DNA from: Actinomycetota bacterium | GTDB lineage: Bacteria; Actinomycetota; Acidimicrobiia; Acidimicrobiales; Ilumatobacteraceae | Assembly (NCBI GenBank): GCA_030645495.1 | Contig: JAUSLV010000002.1 | Location: 221,686 to 285,685, forward strand | Direction: 5' to 3' | DNA: 64,000 nt | In this document: positions 27,161 to 35,053 of the stretch, in pieces | Layout of the letters: the number at the start of each line of letters is the position of its first letter | Position numbering within the stretch: position 1 is the stretch's first letter | The notes under the pieces: generated by a model | What the model saw: only the letters and a program-made list of their open reading frames with translations | What the model was told of the DNA's origin: nothing | Database searches by the model: none | Program-made: the position numbers and the translations under genes

Positions 27161-28033
27161 TTGTTGGCGCGCTGCACGTTCCCGGCCGAGGGCACCAGCG
27201 TCACGTGCGCTGTGTCGGGCGGTGCCGATTCGAGCGCGCTGCTCGTGCTGGCCGTGGCCGCCGGGCTGCAGGTCACCGCGGTGCACGTGGACCACGGGCT
27301 GCGGCCGGGTTCGGCGCACGAGGCCGAGATCGTGCGGGCCACCGCCGAACGCTTCGGCGCGGCCTTCCACGCCCTGCGCGTCGACCTGGCCGACGGACCG
27401 AACCTGGAGGAGCGTGCCCGCGAGGCCCGGCTGGCGGTGCTGCCACCCGAGGCGCTCACCGGGCACACGGCCGACGACCAGGCCGAGACCGTGCTGGTGA
27501 ACCTGCTGCGCGGGGCGGGCACCCGCGGCCTGTCGGCGATGCGGCCGGGGCCCCGCCGCCCGCTGCTGGCGCTGCGCCGCACCGACACCGAGGCGCTGTG
27601 CGCGGCGTTCGCGGTGCAGGTGGTGCACGACCCCAGCAACCACGATCCACGGCACCTGCGCAACCGTGTGCGCCACGAGCTGCTGCCGCTGATGGCCCAG
27701 CTCGCGCAGCGCGACGTGGCGGCGCTGTTGGCCCGCCAGGCCGATCTGGCCCGCGACGAGAGCGACCTGCTCGACGCGCTGGCCGCGCAGCTCGACCCCA
27801 CCGATGCCAAGGCACTCACCGCCGCCCCGGTGCCGCTTGCTCGGCGGGTGATCCGCCGGTGGCTCACCGGCACCCACCCGCCCGATGCGGCAACGGTGGA
27901 GCGGGTGCTGGCCGTGGCCCGCGGCGCGGTGGCGGGCACCGACGTGGGCGCCGGCAGACGGGTGGAGCGCAGCCGGCAACGGCTCTCGCTGGTATCGCCC
28001 CAGGCCCCGACGAACCCTCCCGAGAACGAGTAA
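27161..28033 (+). CDS. tilS: tRNA(Ile)-lysidine synthase
   Basis: TilS attaches lysine to C34 of tRNA-Ile(CAU) so that it reads AUA. The N-type ATP pyrophosphatase loop S-G-G-A-D-S-S is at about residue 19 from the start used, followed by V-D-H-G-L-R-P-G-S, H-T-A-D-D-Q-A-E-T-V-L-V-N-L-L-R-G and N-R-V-R-H-E-L-L-P, all conserved in the family. The length, about 290 residues, is that of the short actinobacterial form. The start is unresolved: TTG 27161 is the first standard start, but family-like sequence continues upstream to at least 27095 without ATG or GTG. Confidence 0.9.
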   Translation: MLARCTFPAEGTSVTCAVSGGADSSALLVLAVAAGLQVTAVHVDHGLRPGSAHEAEIVRATAERFGAAFHALRVDLADGPNLEERAREARLAVLPPEALTGHTADDQAETVLVNLLRGAGTRGLSAMRPGPRRPLLALRRTDTEALCAAFAVQVVHDPSNHDPRHLRNRVRHELLPLMAQLAQRDVAALLARQADLARDESDLLDALAAQLDPTDAKALTAAPVPLARRVIRRWLTGTHPPDAATVERVLAVARGAVAGTDVGAGRRVERSRQRLSLVSPQAPTNPPENE

Positions 28034-28077
28034 CCTCACCGGAACATTCGTTGCTCTAATCCGTGGAGGAAGGCTGT

Positions 28078-28587
28078 ATGCCTCCCAGGCTGCGCGGGAA
28101 GTGGGCGTTGGGCATCACGCCGCGCAACTTCACGTGGTTCATGAAGGACAAGCTCGCCGTGTGCGAGCGACCCGGTGGATATGGCGACAACCATCGTCGT
28201 GTCCGCCGCCAAGAAGAGATCATCTGGCTGCGTGAGAACGGCTTCGGCTGCGTCATCAGCATCATCCCCGCGCCGCACAACCTGCACAACTACGACGAGT
28301 TGGGCCTGCGCTACATCCACCGGCCGTTCACCGGCACCGACGACCTGGGCATGTGGCTGAAGGCGTTCTACACCGAGCTGAACGGCCTGCTCGAGGCCAG
28401 CACGAAGGTGATCGCCCACAACGAAGCGGTGGATGATCGCCTGATCGGCATCATGGGCGGCTACATCCGCTGGAGCGGCATGGTCGACGACCCGTCGCTG
28501 TGCATCAACCTCACCGAGCGCATCGCCAAGCGTCAGCTCGACCCGTTCGCCCGCGAGGTCATCCTCATGGCGCACGAACTGCGCTGA
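28078..28587 (+). CDS. Dual-specificity-phosphatase-like protein lacking the catalytic cysteine
   Basis: The product has 169 residues. Its pattern follows dual-specificity protein phosphatases: G-F-G-C-V-I-S-I-I, then G-L-R-Y-I-H-R-P-F with T-D-D-L-G-M (general-acid region), a helix, and K-V-I-A-H-N-E-A-V-D-D-R-L-I-G. The last part aligns with the H-C-x5-R P-loop, but the nucleophilic Cys is Asn115 (H-N-x5-R, residues 114-121). As seen, it should not catalyse phosphoester hydrolysis and may bind phospho-ligands. G-A-G-G-A precedes the ATG at 28078. It follows tilS by 44 bases. The family assignment is by motif only. Confidence 0.6.
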   Translation: MPPRLRGKWALGITPRNFTWFMKDKLAVCERPGGYGDNHRRVRRQEEIIWLRENGFGCVISIIPAPHNLHNYDELGLRYIHRPFTGTDDLGMWLKAFYTELNGLLEASTKVIAHNEAVDDRLIGIMGGYIRWSGMVDDPSLCINLTERIAKRQLDPFAREVILMAHELR

Positions 28588-28648
28588 GCGCAGCGAACCT
28601 GGTGCGTTCGCGCTCGCGCGTTCGGCTCAGCGCGCCTACGATGCTCGC

Positions 28649-29509
28649 ATGAGCACCACTCCGGCGAACTGGTATCCCGACAGCACGGGACGTCATCAAC
28701 TGCGTTACTGGAACGGCACGGCCTGGACCGACGACGTCAGCGACAACGGCGTCCAGGGCAAAGACCCGATCCAGCCCAAGGGCTTCGACCGCGTGGACAG
28801 CGCGCTCACCGTGGGCAACGAGGGCGACCAGGCCAAGATCCAGCAGCAGCTGTACAGCCAGGAGAAGTACCGCGGCGCCGGCGTGCAAGGCGCTGCCTTC
28901 CAGGGTGGCGGCACGTTGTTCACCGAGCCGATCCTGGTGGTGAACCAGAAGGCCAAGCTGATCGAGCTGAACAACCAGTACAGCGTGTTCAACAAGGACG
29001 GGCAGCAGATCGCCGCCGTCAACCAGGTGGGGCAGAGCGCAGCCAAGAAGGCGATGCGCCTGCTCACCAGCCTCGACCAGTTCATGACCCACAAGCTGGA
29101 GATCACCGACATGCAGGGGCACGTGGTGCTGCGCATCACTCGCCCGGCCAAGGTGATGAAGAGCACAGTGATCGTGAGCGATGCCAACGATCAAGAGATC
29201 GGCCGCATCGTGCAGGAGAACATGATCGGCAAGATCAACTTCTCGCTGCAGGCCGGTGGCTACACGTACGGTGCGATCAAGGCCGAGAACTGGCGGGCGT
29301 GGAACTTCCGCATCGAAGACCACACCGGCAACGAACTCGCGCGCATCACCAAGACGTTCGAGGGCATCGCCAAGACGATGTTCACCACGGCCGACAACTA
29401 CGTGGTGCAGATCCACACGCAGATCCCGCAGCCGCTGAACTCACTGGTGGTCGCCGCGGCACTGTCGATCGACACCGCGTTGAAGCAAGACTCGCGCGGC
29501 TTCGGCTGA
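28649..29509 (+). CDS. DUF2510 and scramblase/LURP-one-like protein
   Basis: The product has 286 residues. An N-terminal DUF2510 module is recognised by N-W-Y-P-D-S-T-G-R-H-Q-L-R-Y-W-N-G-T-A-W-T. From about residue 85 a tubby-like fold of the scramblase/LURP-one type follows: T-E-P-I-L-V-V-N-Q-K, Y-S-V-F-N-K-D-G-Q-Q-I and I-T-D-M-Q-G-H-V-V-L-R, with repeated beta hairpins. The C-terminal hydrophobic segment S-L-V-V-A-A-A-L-S-I could touch the membrane. The role is unknown; membrane association is inferred. Confidence 0.8.
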   Translation: MSTTPANWYPDSTGRHQLRYWNGTAWTDDVSDNGVQGKDPIQPKGFDRVDSALTVGNEGDQAKIQQQLYSQEKYRGAGVQGAAFQGGGTLFTEPILVVNQKAKLIELNNQYSVFNKDGQQIAAVNQVGQSAAKKAMRLLTSLDQFMTHKLEITDMQGHVVLRITRPAKVMKSTVIVSDANDQEIGRIVQENMIGKINFSLQAGGYTYGAIKAENWRAWNFRIEDHTGNELARITKTFEGIAKTMFTTADNYVVQIHTQIPQPLNSLVVAAALSIDTALKQDSRGFG

Positions 29510-29530
29510 ACGCATCGCGCCACGGCCGCG

Positions 29531-30835
29531 TCAGGGCGTGGCGGTGGTCGTGGTCGCCGTCGGGTCCGGCTGGGGCGGCACCGCCGTGATCTTGCAGCCA
29601 TTGACCGCCTTGACGATCGGCGTCGGGTTCACCGGCGCGCCACCGCCAGGGTGCACCTCGAAGTGCACGTGTGGCGTGCCCGCGGCACCGGTCTTGCCCA
29701 CATAGCCGATGATCTGGCCGGCCACCACGGGCGACCCGATCGTGAGGTCGGGAGCGAACGCGCTGAGGTGCCCGTAGAAGAAGTAGGTGCCGTCGGCGCG
29801 AGTGAGCCGCCAGCCGTTGCCGGCGCGCAGGCCGGGGGCGTCGACGTACTGCTTGGTCAGCACCCCGTCGTCGACGGCGTACACGTTCTGCCCCTGGAGG
29901 GCGATCAGGTCGACGCCCTCGTGCTTGCGCCCACCCGACCGAGCCGCGCCCCAGCTGTCGGAGAACCAGCACAGCCCCTGCACCGGGAACTGCGCTATCG
30001 CGACCTTCCCCTCCACCGGTGCAGGCGTGCCGGAGGCACCGGGTGACGTGGTGCTCGGCCCCGCGGCCCCGGCGGGCAGGCAGAGCACTTGGCCGGTGCG
30101 GATGACCGTGGCCTTGGTGGCCTTGTTCGCGGCCAACAGATCCTTCAGCGTGACACCGGCGCGGGTGGAGATGCGGATCCAACCGTCGCCCGACACCACC
30201 GTGTACGCGGGGCCGGCACAGGCTGCACCCGCACTCGACTTCGCCGGCGGGGTGGTGGTGGTCGCGACGGTGGCCGGTGTCGACGCGTCTGGCGGCAGGC
30301 AGATCACCTGGCCAGGTCGGATCACTGTTGCCTTGGTGGCCTTGTTCGCCGCCAGCAGGGCCTTCACCGTGACCCTCGCCTGCGTCGAGATGCGGATCCA
30401 GCCGTCGCCCGACGCGACCGTGTAGGTGGGGCCGGCACACGAGGTGCCCTTGCCGACGTTCGACTTCGTCGCCGTGGGCGAGGCGGTGGTGGTGCTGGTC
30501 ACGGTGCCCGGTGGCAGGCAGATCACCTGGCCGGGCAACAGCACGGTCGCCTTGGTGGCCTTGTTCACCGACAGCAGCGCTGTGAGCGTCACCCCGTGGC
30601 GGCTGGCGATCCGGATCCAGAAGTCGTCCGCCACCACCGTGTAGGTGGCCCCGGGGCACGACACCGAGCCCCGCGCGGGTACCGCTTCGGCCGGGTGCGG
30701 GCGACCGGCGATGAGCGGCAGCACCAGGAGCGCGATCACCACGAGGCACCGCGAGGCGAACGCGCCCGCGCGCGACGATCGTGGCGACACGATCAGTCGG
30801 TGGGTGGGCTGCGGATTCACGGGTGACGGCTCCAA
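29531..30835 (-). CDS. Secreted peptidoglycan peptidase: three LysM-like repeats and M23 domain
   Basis: The product has 434 residues. A basic N-terminus and a hydrophobic segment at about 30-44 ending A-E-A act as a signal peptide. Three copies of a LysM-like repeat lie at about 64-108, 138-181 and 211-254, each with Y-T-V, W-I-R-I, L-L-x-x-N-K-A-T-K-A-T-V and P/T-G-Q-V-I/L-C-L-P, separated by Thr/Pro-rich linkers. The M23 metallopeptidase has H-E-G-V-D-L (His305, Asp309), Y-G-H-L and H-V-H-F-E-V (His389, His391). It should bind and cleave cell-wall peptides. A Thr-rich tail follows. It is divergent from the epimerase operon. Confidence 0.9.
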   Translation of the reverse strand: MEPSPVNPQPTHRLIVSPRSSRAGAFASRCLVVIALLVLPLIAGRPHPAEAVPARGSVSCPGATYTVVADDFWIRIASRHGVTLTALLSVNKATKATVLLPGQVICLPPGTVTSTTTASPTATKSNVGKGTSCAGPTYTVASGDGWIRISTQARVTVKALLAANKATKATVIRPGQVICLPPDASTPATVATTTTPPAKSSAGAACAGPAYTVVSGDGWIRISTRAGVTLKDLLAANKATKATVIRTGQVLCLPAGAAGPSTTSPGASGTPAPVEGKVAIAQFPVQGLCWFSDSWGAARSGGRKHEGVDLIALQGQNVYAVDDGVLTKQYVDAPGLRAGNGWRLTRADGTYFFYGHLSAFAPDLTIGSPVVAGQIIGYVGKTGAAGTPHVHFEVHPGGGAPVNPTPIVKAVNGCKITAVPPQPDPTATTTTATP

Positions 30836-30903
30836 GTGTGCGCGCGAAGAAGTACTGGCATACTCCGCTGCGCCTGAGCGCCCCGTGCCGCCCGCCGAAT
30901 CGC

Positions 30904-30931
30904 TTCGACCAACAGCACCGTGCCGTATAGA
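30904..30931 (+). promoter_or_regulatory. Possible sigma-70-type promoter before the epimerase operon
   Basis: TTCGAC (30904-30909) and TATAGA (30926-30931) with a 16-base spacer resemble -35 and -10 boxes. The position fits the GTG start at 30959 and argues against the upstream GTG at 30920, which would lie inside the promoter. It is a visual match only. Confidence 0.3.
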
Positions 30932-30958
30932 ACCTTACCACTGAGTAACCTTCAGGTC

Positions 30959-31942
30959 GTGCGCGGCCAACGTGTTCTCGTGAGCGGAATGGGCGGCGAG
31001 CTCGGCTCGCTCGTCGCGTCGAAGCTGGAGGCCGAACCCTGGGTGGGCTCGCTGGTGGGGATCGATGTCGATCCGCCGCGGCGACGTTTGCGCACGGCCG
31101 AGTTCCACCTGCTGCAACCGTCGCAGCGTGAACGCATCGTCGACGTGGTCACCACGTTCAACCCGCATGTCGTGATCAACCTCAGCGTGTGGGAACCCGA
31201 CGCTCGCGCCGGGCTGGCCCATGCCCGCCAGTTCACCGCCGACGCCACCACCGCGATCATCGGTGCCGCCGCCGAATGCCCCGCGCTCGAGAGCCTGGTG
31301 GTGCGCAGCGGCATCGAGGTGTACGGCCGCGACCGCAACGCCCCCACGCGACCCGACGAGACTGCGGCGCTGCACCCCACCAGCGAGTACGGGCGGATGT
31401 TGGCCGACATCGAGCGTCAGGCTCGCGACCTCGGTCGGCGGGTGAAGATCGCCGTCGGCAAGCTGCGCCTCGCGCCGGTGTTGGGCAAGCACGTGCCCAG
31501 CCCGCTCGGTCGCCTGCTGCGCCAGCCGGTCGTGCCCTACAGCCTGCTCGCCGATTCGCCGTTCGCGGTGATCGAGGACGGCGATGCGGCCCGCGCCTTC
31601 GTGGCCGCCGCACAGTGCCGCCTCGACACACCGGTCAACGTGGTGGCCCCTGGCGCGATCACGGCGCTGCAAGCGGTGTTGCGCGGCAAGCGGGTGCCGC
31701 TGCCGCTGGTGGGCCCCGAGTGGTGGGTCGCCGGCAAGATGAGCCACGCCTTCGGCGCCCCGATCCCCGACCACGTCATCGAGCTGATGCACCGTGGCCG
31801 GTTGGCCGATGGCGCCAAGGCCGTCGAGGCGCTGGGCTTCACCCCGGCGCTCACCACGCCCGAGGTGATCGACCACCTCTACGCGTGGGAAAGCGTCGTG
31901 CGCGTCGGCAGCGTCCGCTCGAGCGTGGAAGGGGTCGCGTGA
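30959..31942 (+). CDS. NAD-dependent epimerase/dehydratase-like protein (GalE2-like)
   Basis: The product has 327 residues. The Rossmann motif V-L-V-S-G-M-G-G-E-L-G-S (GxxGxxG) lies at the N-terminus, and V-V-I-N-L-S-V-W-E-P follows. In extended SDR enzymes the active site is Y-x-x-x-K; here the matching segment is E-Y-G-R-M-L-A-D, with Tyr but no Lys, so activity is in doubt. With the next gene it matches the mycobacterial GalE2/Rv0502-type pair. GTG 30959 was preferred to GTG 30920 because it starts just before the Rossmann fold. The stop overlaps the next ATG by one base. Confidence 0.75.
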   Translation: MRGQRVLVSGMGGELGSLVASKLEAEPWVGSLVGIDVDPPRRRLRTAEFHLLQPSQRERIVDVVTTFNPHVVINLSVWEPDARAGLAHARQFTADATTAIIGAAAECPALESLVVRSGIEVYGRDRNAPTRPDETAALHPTSEYGRMLADIERQARDLGRRVKIAVGKLRLAPVLGKHVPSPLGRLLRQPVVPYSLLADSPFAVIEDGDAARAFVAAAQCRLDTPVNVVAPGAITALQAVLRGKRVPLPLVGPEWWVAGKMSHAFGAPIPDHVIELMHRGRLADGAKAVEALGFTPALTTPEVIDHLYAWESVVRVGSVRSSVEGVA

Positions 31943-32658
31943 TGGCACAGCTCATCGAGTTCCCACGGCGTGCCGCCGGCAAGGCGGCCAGCGCTGTCGA
32001 CAGCACCATCGTCGAGCCGCTCCGCGCGTTGTGGCCCGCCTACAGCGTCGACGACTACGGCCGCGACCCGCACTTCATCGCCGCCATGGCGCCGCTGCTG
32101 CGGATGCGCTGGGACGTCAGCGTCGGTGGCCTGCAGCACTTGCCGGCTCGCACCGGGGCCCTGCTGGTGTGCAACGCCCGTCGCTGGTCGATGTCCAGCA
32201 TGTACGCCGCGCTGGCGCTCAGCGAGGCCAGCGGCCGCCCGGTGCGCTTCGTGGGCCGCCCCGACATCGCCCCGGCGAGTTCCGTGCTGCGCCGCCTCGG
32301 TGGGTTGCTGGCACAACCGGCCGACGTGCTCAGCGCGTTGCGCCACCACGAACTCGTGCTCGTGTCCGCCGCACCCACCGGCCATGCGCGCCACGCCGGT
32401 GAAGTGCCGCACGAGTTGGTGGGCCCGGCCGTCATCGCCGGTGTGCCCGTGTTCCCCGTGGCCACCATGAGCTCCGCCGTCGGCCGGGGCGCTCGCGCCG
32501 AGGTGGGGCCGCAGGTGCGACCACGCAAGAAACGCCGAGGGCCGCTGGCCGAGGTCGAGCTCGCCGAACAGGTGCAGCACCACCTGCAGCGGATGCTCGA
32601 CGGGTTCGGTGGCATGCAGACCGGGGTCGCCCCCATCGACTGGCTGGCGGAGGGCTGA
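31942..32658 (+). CDS. PlsC-like acyltransferase homologue without the HX4D motif
   Basis: The product has 238 residues. The middle part, L-L-V-C-N-A-R-R-W-S-M-S-S-M, then G-R-P-V-R-F-V-G-R-P-D-I and L-R-R-L-G-G-L-L-A-Q, follows the 1-acylglycerol-phosphate acyltransferase fold. The catalytic His-x4-Asp expected after the V-x-N is replaced by A-R-R-W-S-M-S-S, and the later E-G-T motif is also absent. It is therefore probably inactive as an acyltransferase or has a changed mechanism. It is translationally coupled between the epimerase-like and hydrolase genes. Confidence 0.65.
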   Translation: MAQLIEFPRRAAGKAASAVDSTIVEPLRALWPAYSVDDYGRDPHFIAAMAPLLRMRWDVSVGGLQHLPARTGALLVCNARRWSMSSMYAALALSEASGRPVRFVGRPDIAPASSVLRRLGGLLAQPADVLSALRHHELVLVSAAPTGHARHAGEVPHELVGPAVIAGVPVFPVATMSSAVGRGARAEVGPQVRPRKKRRGPLAEVELAEQVQHHLQRMLDGFGGMQTGVAPIDWLAEG

Positions 32659-32659
32659 C

Positions 32660-33505
32660 ATGGCATACGCACGATCATCCGACGGCATCCGCTTGCACTA
32701 CGAGGTGCTCGGTCGCTCCGGCGCCACACCGGTGCTGATGATCCAAGGGTTGGGTGCCGACAAGCACGGCTGGGACATGCAGCGCATTCCGCTGGCGATG
32801 CACTACCGGGTGATCGCGCTCGACAATCGCGGCGCCGGCCGCAGCGACAAGCCGTTCGGCCACTACTCGCTCGAGCAGATGGCCGACGATGCGATCGCCG
32901 TGCTCGACGCCGCGGGCGCCGAACGCGCCCACATCGTGGGCGCGAGCATGGGCGGCGCGATCAGCCAGATGATCGGGTTGAAGTATCCCGAACGCGTGTT
33001 GTCACTCACGCTCGCCTGTACGGCCTGCCGCAACCACCCGTGGCGTCGCGAGCTGCTGGCCGGCTGGGCCACCGCGGCCACCGAACGCGGCGTGGGCACG
33101 ATGACGCGCGAGGCCGCGCGGTGGGTGATCGGGCCGCGTTCGTTCCGCCGCCTGCTGCCCGCGTTCGGATGGCTGGGGCCGCTCGCGATGGGGCGCACGT
33201 CGCACGCGTTCGTGTCGCAAGTGCGGGCGATCCTCGACGTCGACGACAGCGTGTCCGATCGGCTGGGCGAGATCACCGCGCCGACGCTCGTGCTGGTGGG
33301 CAACCAAGACATCCTCACACCCCGAGGCGACAGCGAAGAGCTGGCCGATCGGTTGCCCAACGCCGAGCTCGTGGTCATTTCAGGCGCGGCACACGGCTTC
33401 ATGGTGGAACACGCCAGCACCTTCAACAAGGTGCTGCTCGAGTTCCTCGGCCGTGTGACGCGCCTGCAACGAGAGGCCGCGGCGCCGATCGCCGCGGCCA
33501 GCTGA
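32660..33505 (+). CDS. Alpha/beta hydrolase
   Basis: The product has 281 residues. The fold is complete: oxyanion segment I-Q-G-L-G-A-D, D-N-R-G-A-G-R-S-D-K, nucleophile elbow G-A-S-M-G-G (Ser near residue 98), catalytic Asp in G-N-Q-D-I-L-T-P and His in G-A-A-H-G-F. A cap of helices lies between. The substrate is unknown; ester, lactone and carbon-carbon bond hydrolases share the pattern. The ATG at 32660 is one base after the previous stop, so it is the third gene of the operon. Confidence 0.85.
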   Translation: MAYARSSDGIRLHYEVLGRSGATPVLMIQGLGADKHGWDMQRIPLAMHYRVIALDNRGAGRSDKPFGHYSLEQMADDAIAVLDAAGAERAHIVGASMGGAISQMIGLKYPERVLSLTLACTACRNHPWRRELLAGWATAATERGVGTMTREAARWVIGPRSFRRLLPAFGWLGPLAMGRTSHAFVSQVRAILDVDDSVSDRLGEITAPTLVLVGNQDILTPRGDSEELADRLPNAELVVISGAAHGFMVEHASTFNKVLLEFLGRVTRLQREAAAPIAAAS

Positions 33506-33507
33506 AC

Positions 33508-33810
33508 TCACTTCTTGGCAGCAGCCTTCTTGGCCGGAGCCTTCTTCGCGGGCGCAGCCTTCTTGGCGGCGGGCTTCGCTGCAGCCTTGGCAGCGGCGGC
33601 CTTGGCCTTCGCCGCGGCAGCAGCCACAGCGTCGACATCGACGACCTCGGAACCGACTGCGTTCTTCTGGATCGAGACGATGCCCTTCTTCGCCGCGGCG
33701 CGGGTCTCGTAGTCCTCACTGCTGACGGCGATGATCTCGCCGTTGCGGGCCTTCAGACGGAAACGGAACTTGCCGTTCTTCGCCGTGTACAACTCGAACT
33801 TGCCTGCCAT
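33508..33810 (-). CDS. DUF1508 protein with lysine/alanine-rich histone-H1-like tail
   Basis: The product has 100 residues. Residues 1-50 form a DUF1508 (UPF0339/YegP-like) domain: K-F-E-L-Y-T-A-K-N-G-K-F-R-F-R-L-K-A-R-N, then S-S-E-D-Y-E-T-R-A-A-A-K-K-G-I. The remaining half is almost only Ala, Lys and Pro with K-K-A-A-P-A-K-K-A-P-A-K-K repeats, like the tails of histone H1 or mycobacterial HupB, which bind DNA. G-G-A-G-G-T before the ATG at 33810 is a strong ribosome site, so abundant expression is likely. A nucleoid role is inferred. It converges with the hydrolase gene, two bases apart. Confidence 0.82.
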   Translation of the reverse strand: MAGKFELYTAKNGKFRFRLKARNGEIIAVSSEDYETRAAAKKGIVSIQKNAVGSEVVDVDAVAAAAAKAKAAAAKAAAKPAAKKAAPAKKAPAKKAAAKK

Positions 33811-33873
33811 GTCAATACCTCCACGTATGTGTCGCGATGAGACTACGCGGCGCGCACAGCGCGCGAGCGGCAC

Positions 33874-34986
33874 CTACGCGAGCGTGGCGTCTGCAGCGAC
33901 CAGTTCTTCACGACGTCGATATGCCCACCCGGGGCTGCGCAACACGAACCCGAGCCGGTCGCGCCAGTTGGTGCTGCGCGCCACCTCGCGGAAGATGTCG
34001 CGGTACTCGTGCGTGCTCACCTTCCACAGGTCGTAGGTCTCGATGTTCTTCGTGAGCCCGTAGACCACCGGCTCTTCCGGTGTCTCGCGGGTGAACGTGC
34101 CGAACATGCGATCCCAGATGATGAGGATGCCCGCGTGGTTGCGATCGATGTAGCGCTTGTTGCGACCATGGTGCACGCGGTGGTGCGACGGCGTGTTCAG
34201 CACCTCTTCTGCCGGGCCGAGCGTGCGCACCGTGTCGGTGTGGATCCAGTACTGGTAGATCAGGTTGAGTGCACGCGACGTCTCGATGATCGAGGGACGC
34301 ACACCGATCCGCGCTGGCAGGCCGTAGGGCACCCACACGCCGAACGCGCCGGCCACCGGCTGACGTAACGCGGTGGACAGGTTGTAGCGCTCGCTGCTGT
34401 GGTGCGGCACGTGGATCGCCCACATGCCGCGGATCTCGTGCTGGAAGCGATGGTTCCAGTAGTACGCGAGATCCCACCACACCATTGCCAATGTCCAGGG
34501 CACGATGCCGTTGCCCATGTCGCGAACCTTGCCCTTGCGCCACAACCGGCTGGCACTGGTGAGCGCGGCGGTGGTGGCCGTCAGCACCACACCGCCGGCA
34601 GCGATCGCGACCACGCCACCCACCTCGGCCGCCTTGCGCGCCTTCGCCTTGGCGCGGCGGCCGGCCTCTGTGTGCGCATCGGCCGTGCGCGCCACGTAGT
34701 CGGCCACGGTGGTGACGGCAGCGGCGGTGACTGCCACACCGAGCACCACCTTGCCCACGCGCCCGCTGCGCTTGCCCACCTTGAACGGCACGGCATACGC
34801 GGCGAGCCCGGCAGTGATCGGCGTGGTGAGGCTGAGCACGCCCATCGCCAAGCTGGTGCGCGTGTCGGGCAGCTCGTAGTCGGCCGCGCTGGGGCCCAGC
34901 GCCTTCGCCCGTTCTTCGAGCGCGTGCTTCTCCCACGCCATCGAACCGAAGTAGAGCGGGGTGACCGCCACCGAGAGATCGACCAT
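33874..34986 (-). CDS. Sterol desaturase / fatty acid hydroxylase family membrane protein
   Basis: The product has 370 residues. The three histidine clusters that bind two irons are present: W-N-H-R-F-Q-H-E (HxxxH), H-V-P-H-H-S (HxxHH) and H-H-R-V-H-H-G (HxxHH). Membrane segments precede and separate them. The family uses O2 to hydroxylate or desaturate sterols, fatty acids or carotenoids. The N-terminal 120 residues, with a lysine/arginine-rich loop between two hydrophobic stretches, are longer than in small members. ATG 34986 is used; the upstream frame lies antisense to the NUDIX gene. Confidence 0.87.
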   Translation of the reverse strand: MVDLSVAVTPLYFGSMAWEKHALEERAKALGPSAADYELPDTRTSLAMGVLSLTTPITAGLAAYAVPFKVGKRSGRVGKVVLGVAVTAAAVTTVADYVARTADAHTEAGRRAKAKARKAAEVGGVVAIAAGGVVLTATTAALTSASRLWRKGKVRDMGNGIVPWTLAMVWWDLAYYWNHRFQHEIRGMWAIHVPHHSSERYNLSTALRQPVAGAFGVWVPYGLPARIGVRPSIIETSRALNLIYQYWIHTDTVRTLGPAEEVLNTPSHHRVHHGRNKRYIDRNHAGILIIWDRMFGTFTRETPEEPVVYGLTKNIETYDLWKVSTHEYRDIFREVARSTNWRDRLGFVLRSPGWAYRRREELVAADATLA

Positions 34987-35053
34987 CGCGACAGTCTGGC
35001 GCACTTCGGTCCGGCAGTGGGAGCCGGGAGGGGCGGCGAATAGGGTTCGGGAG

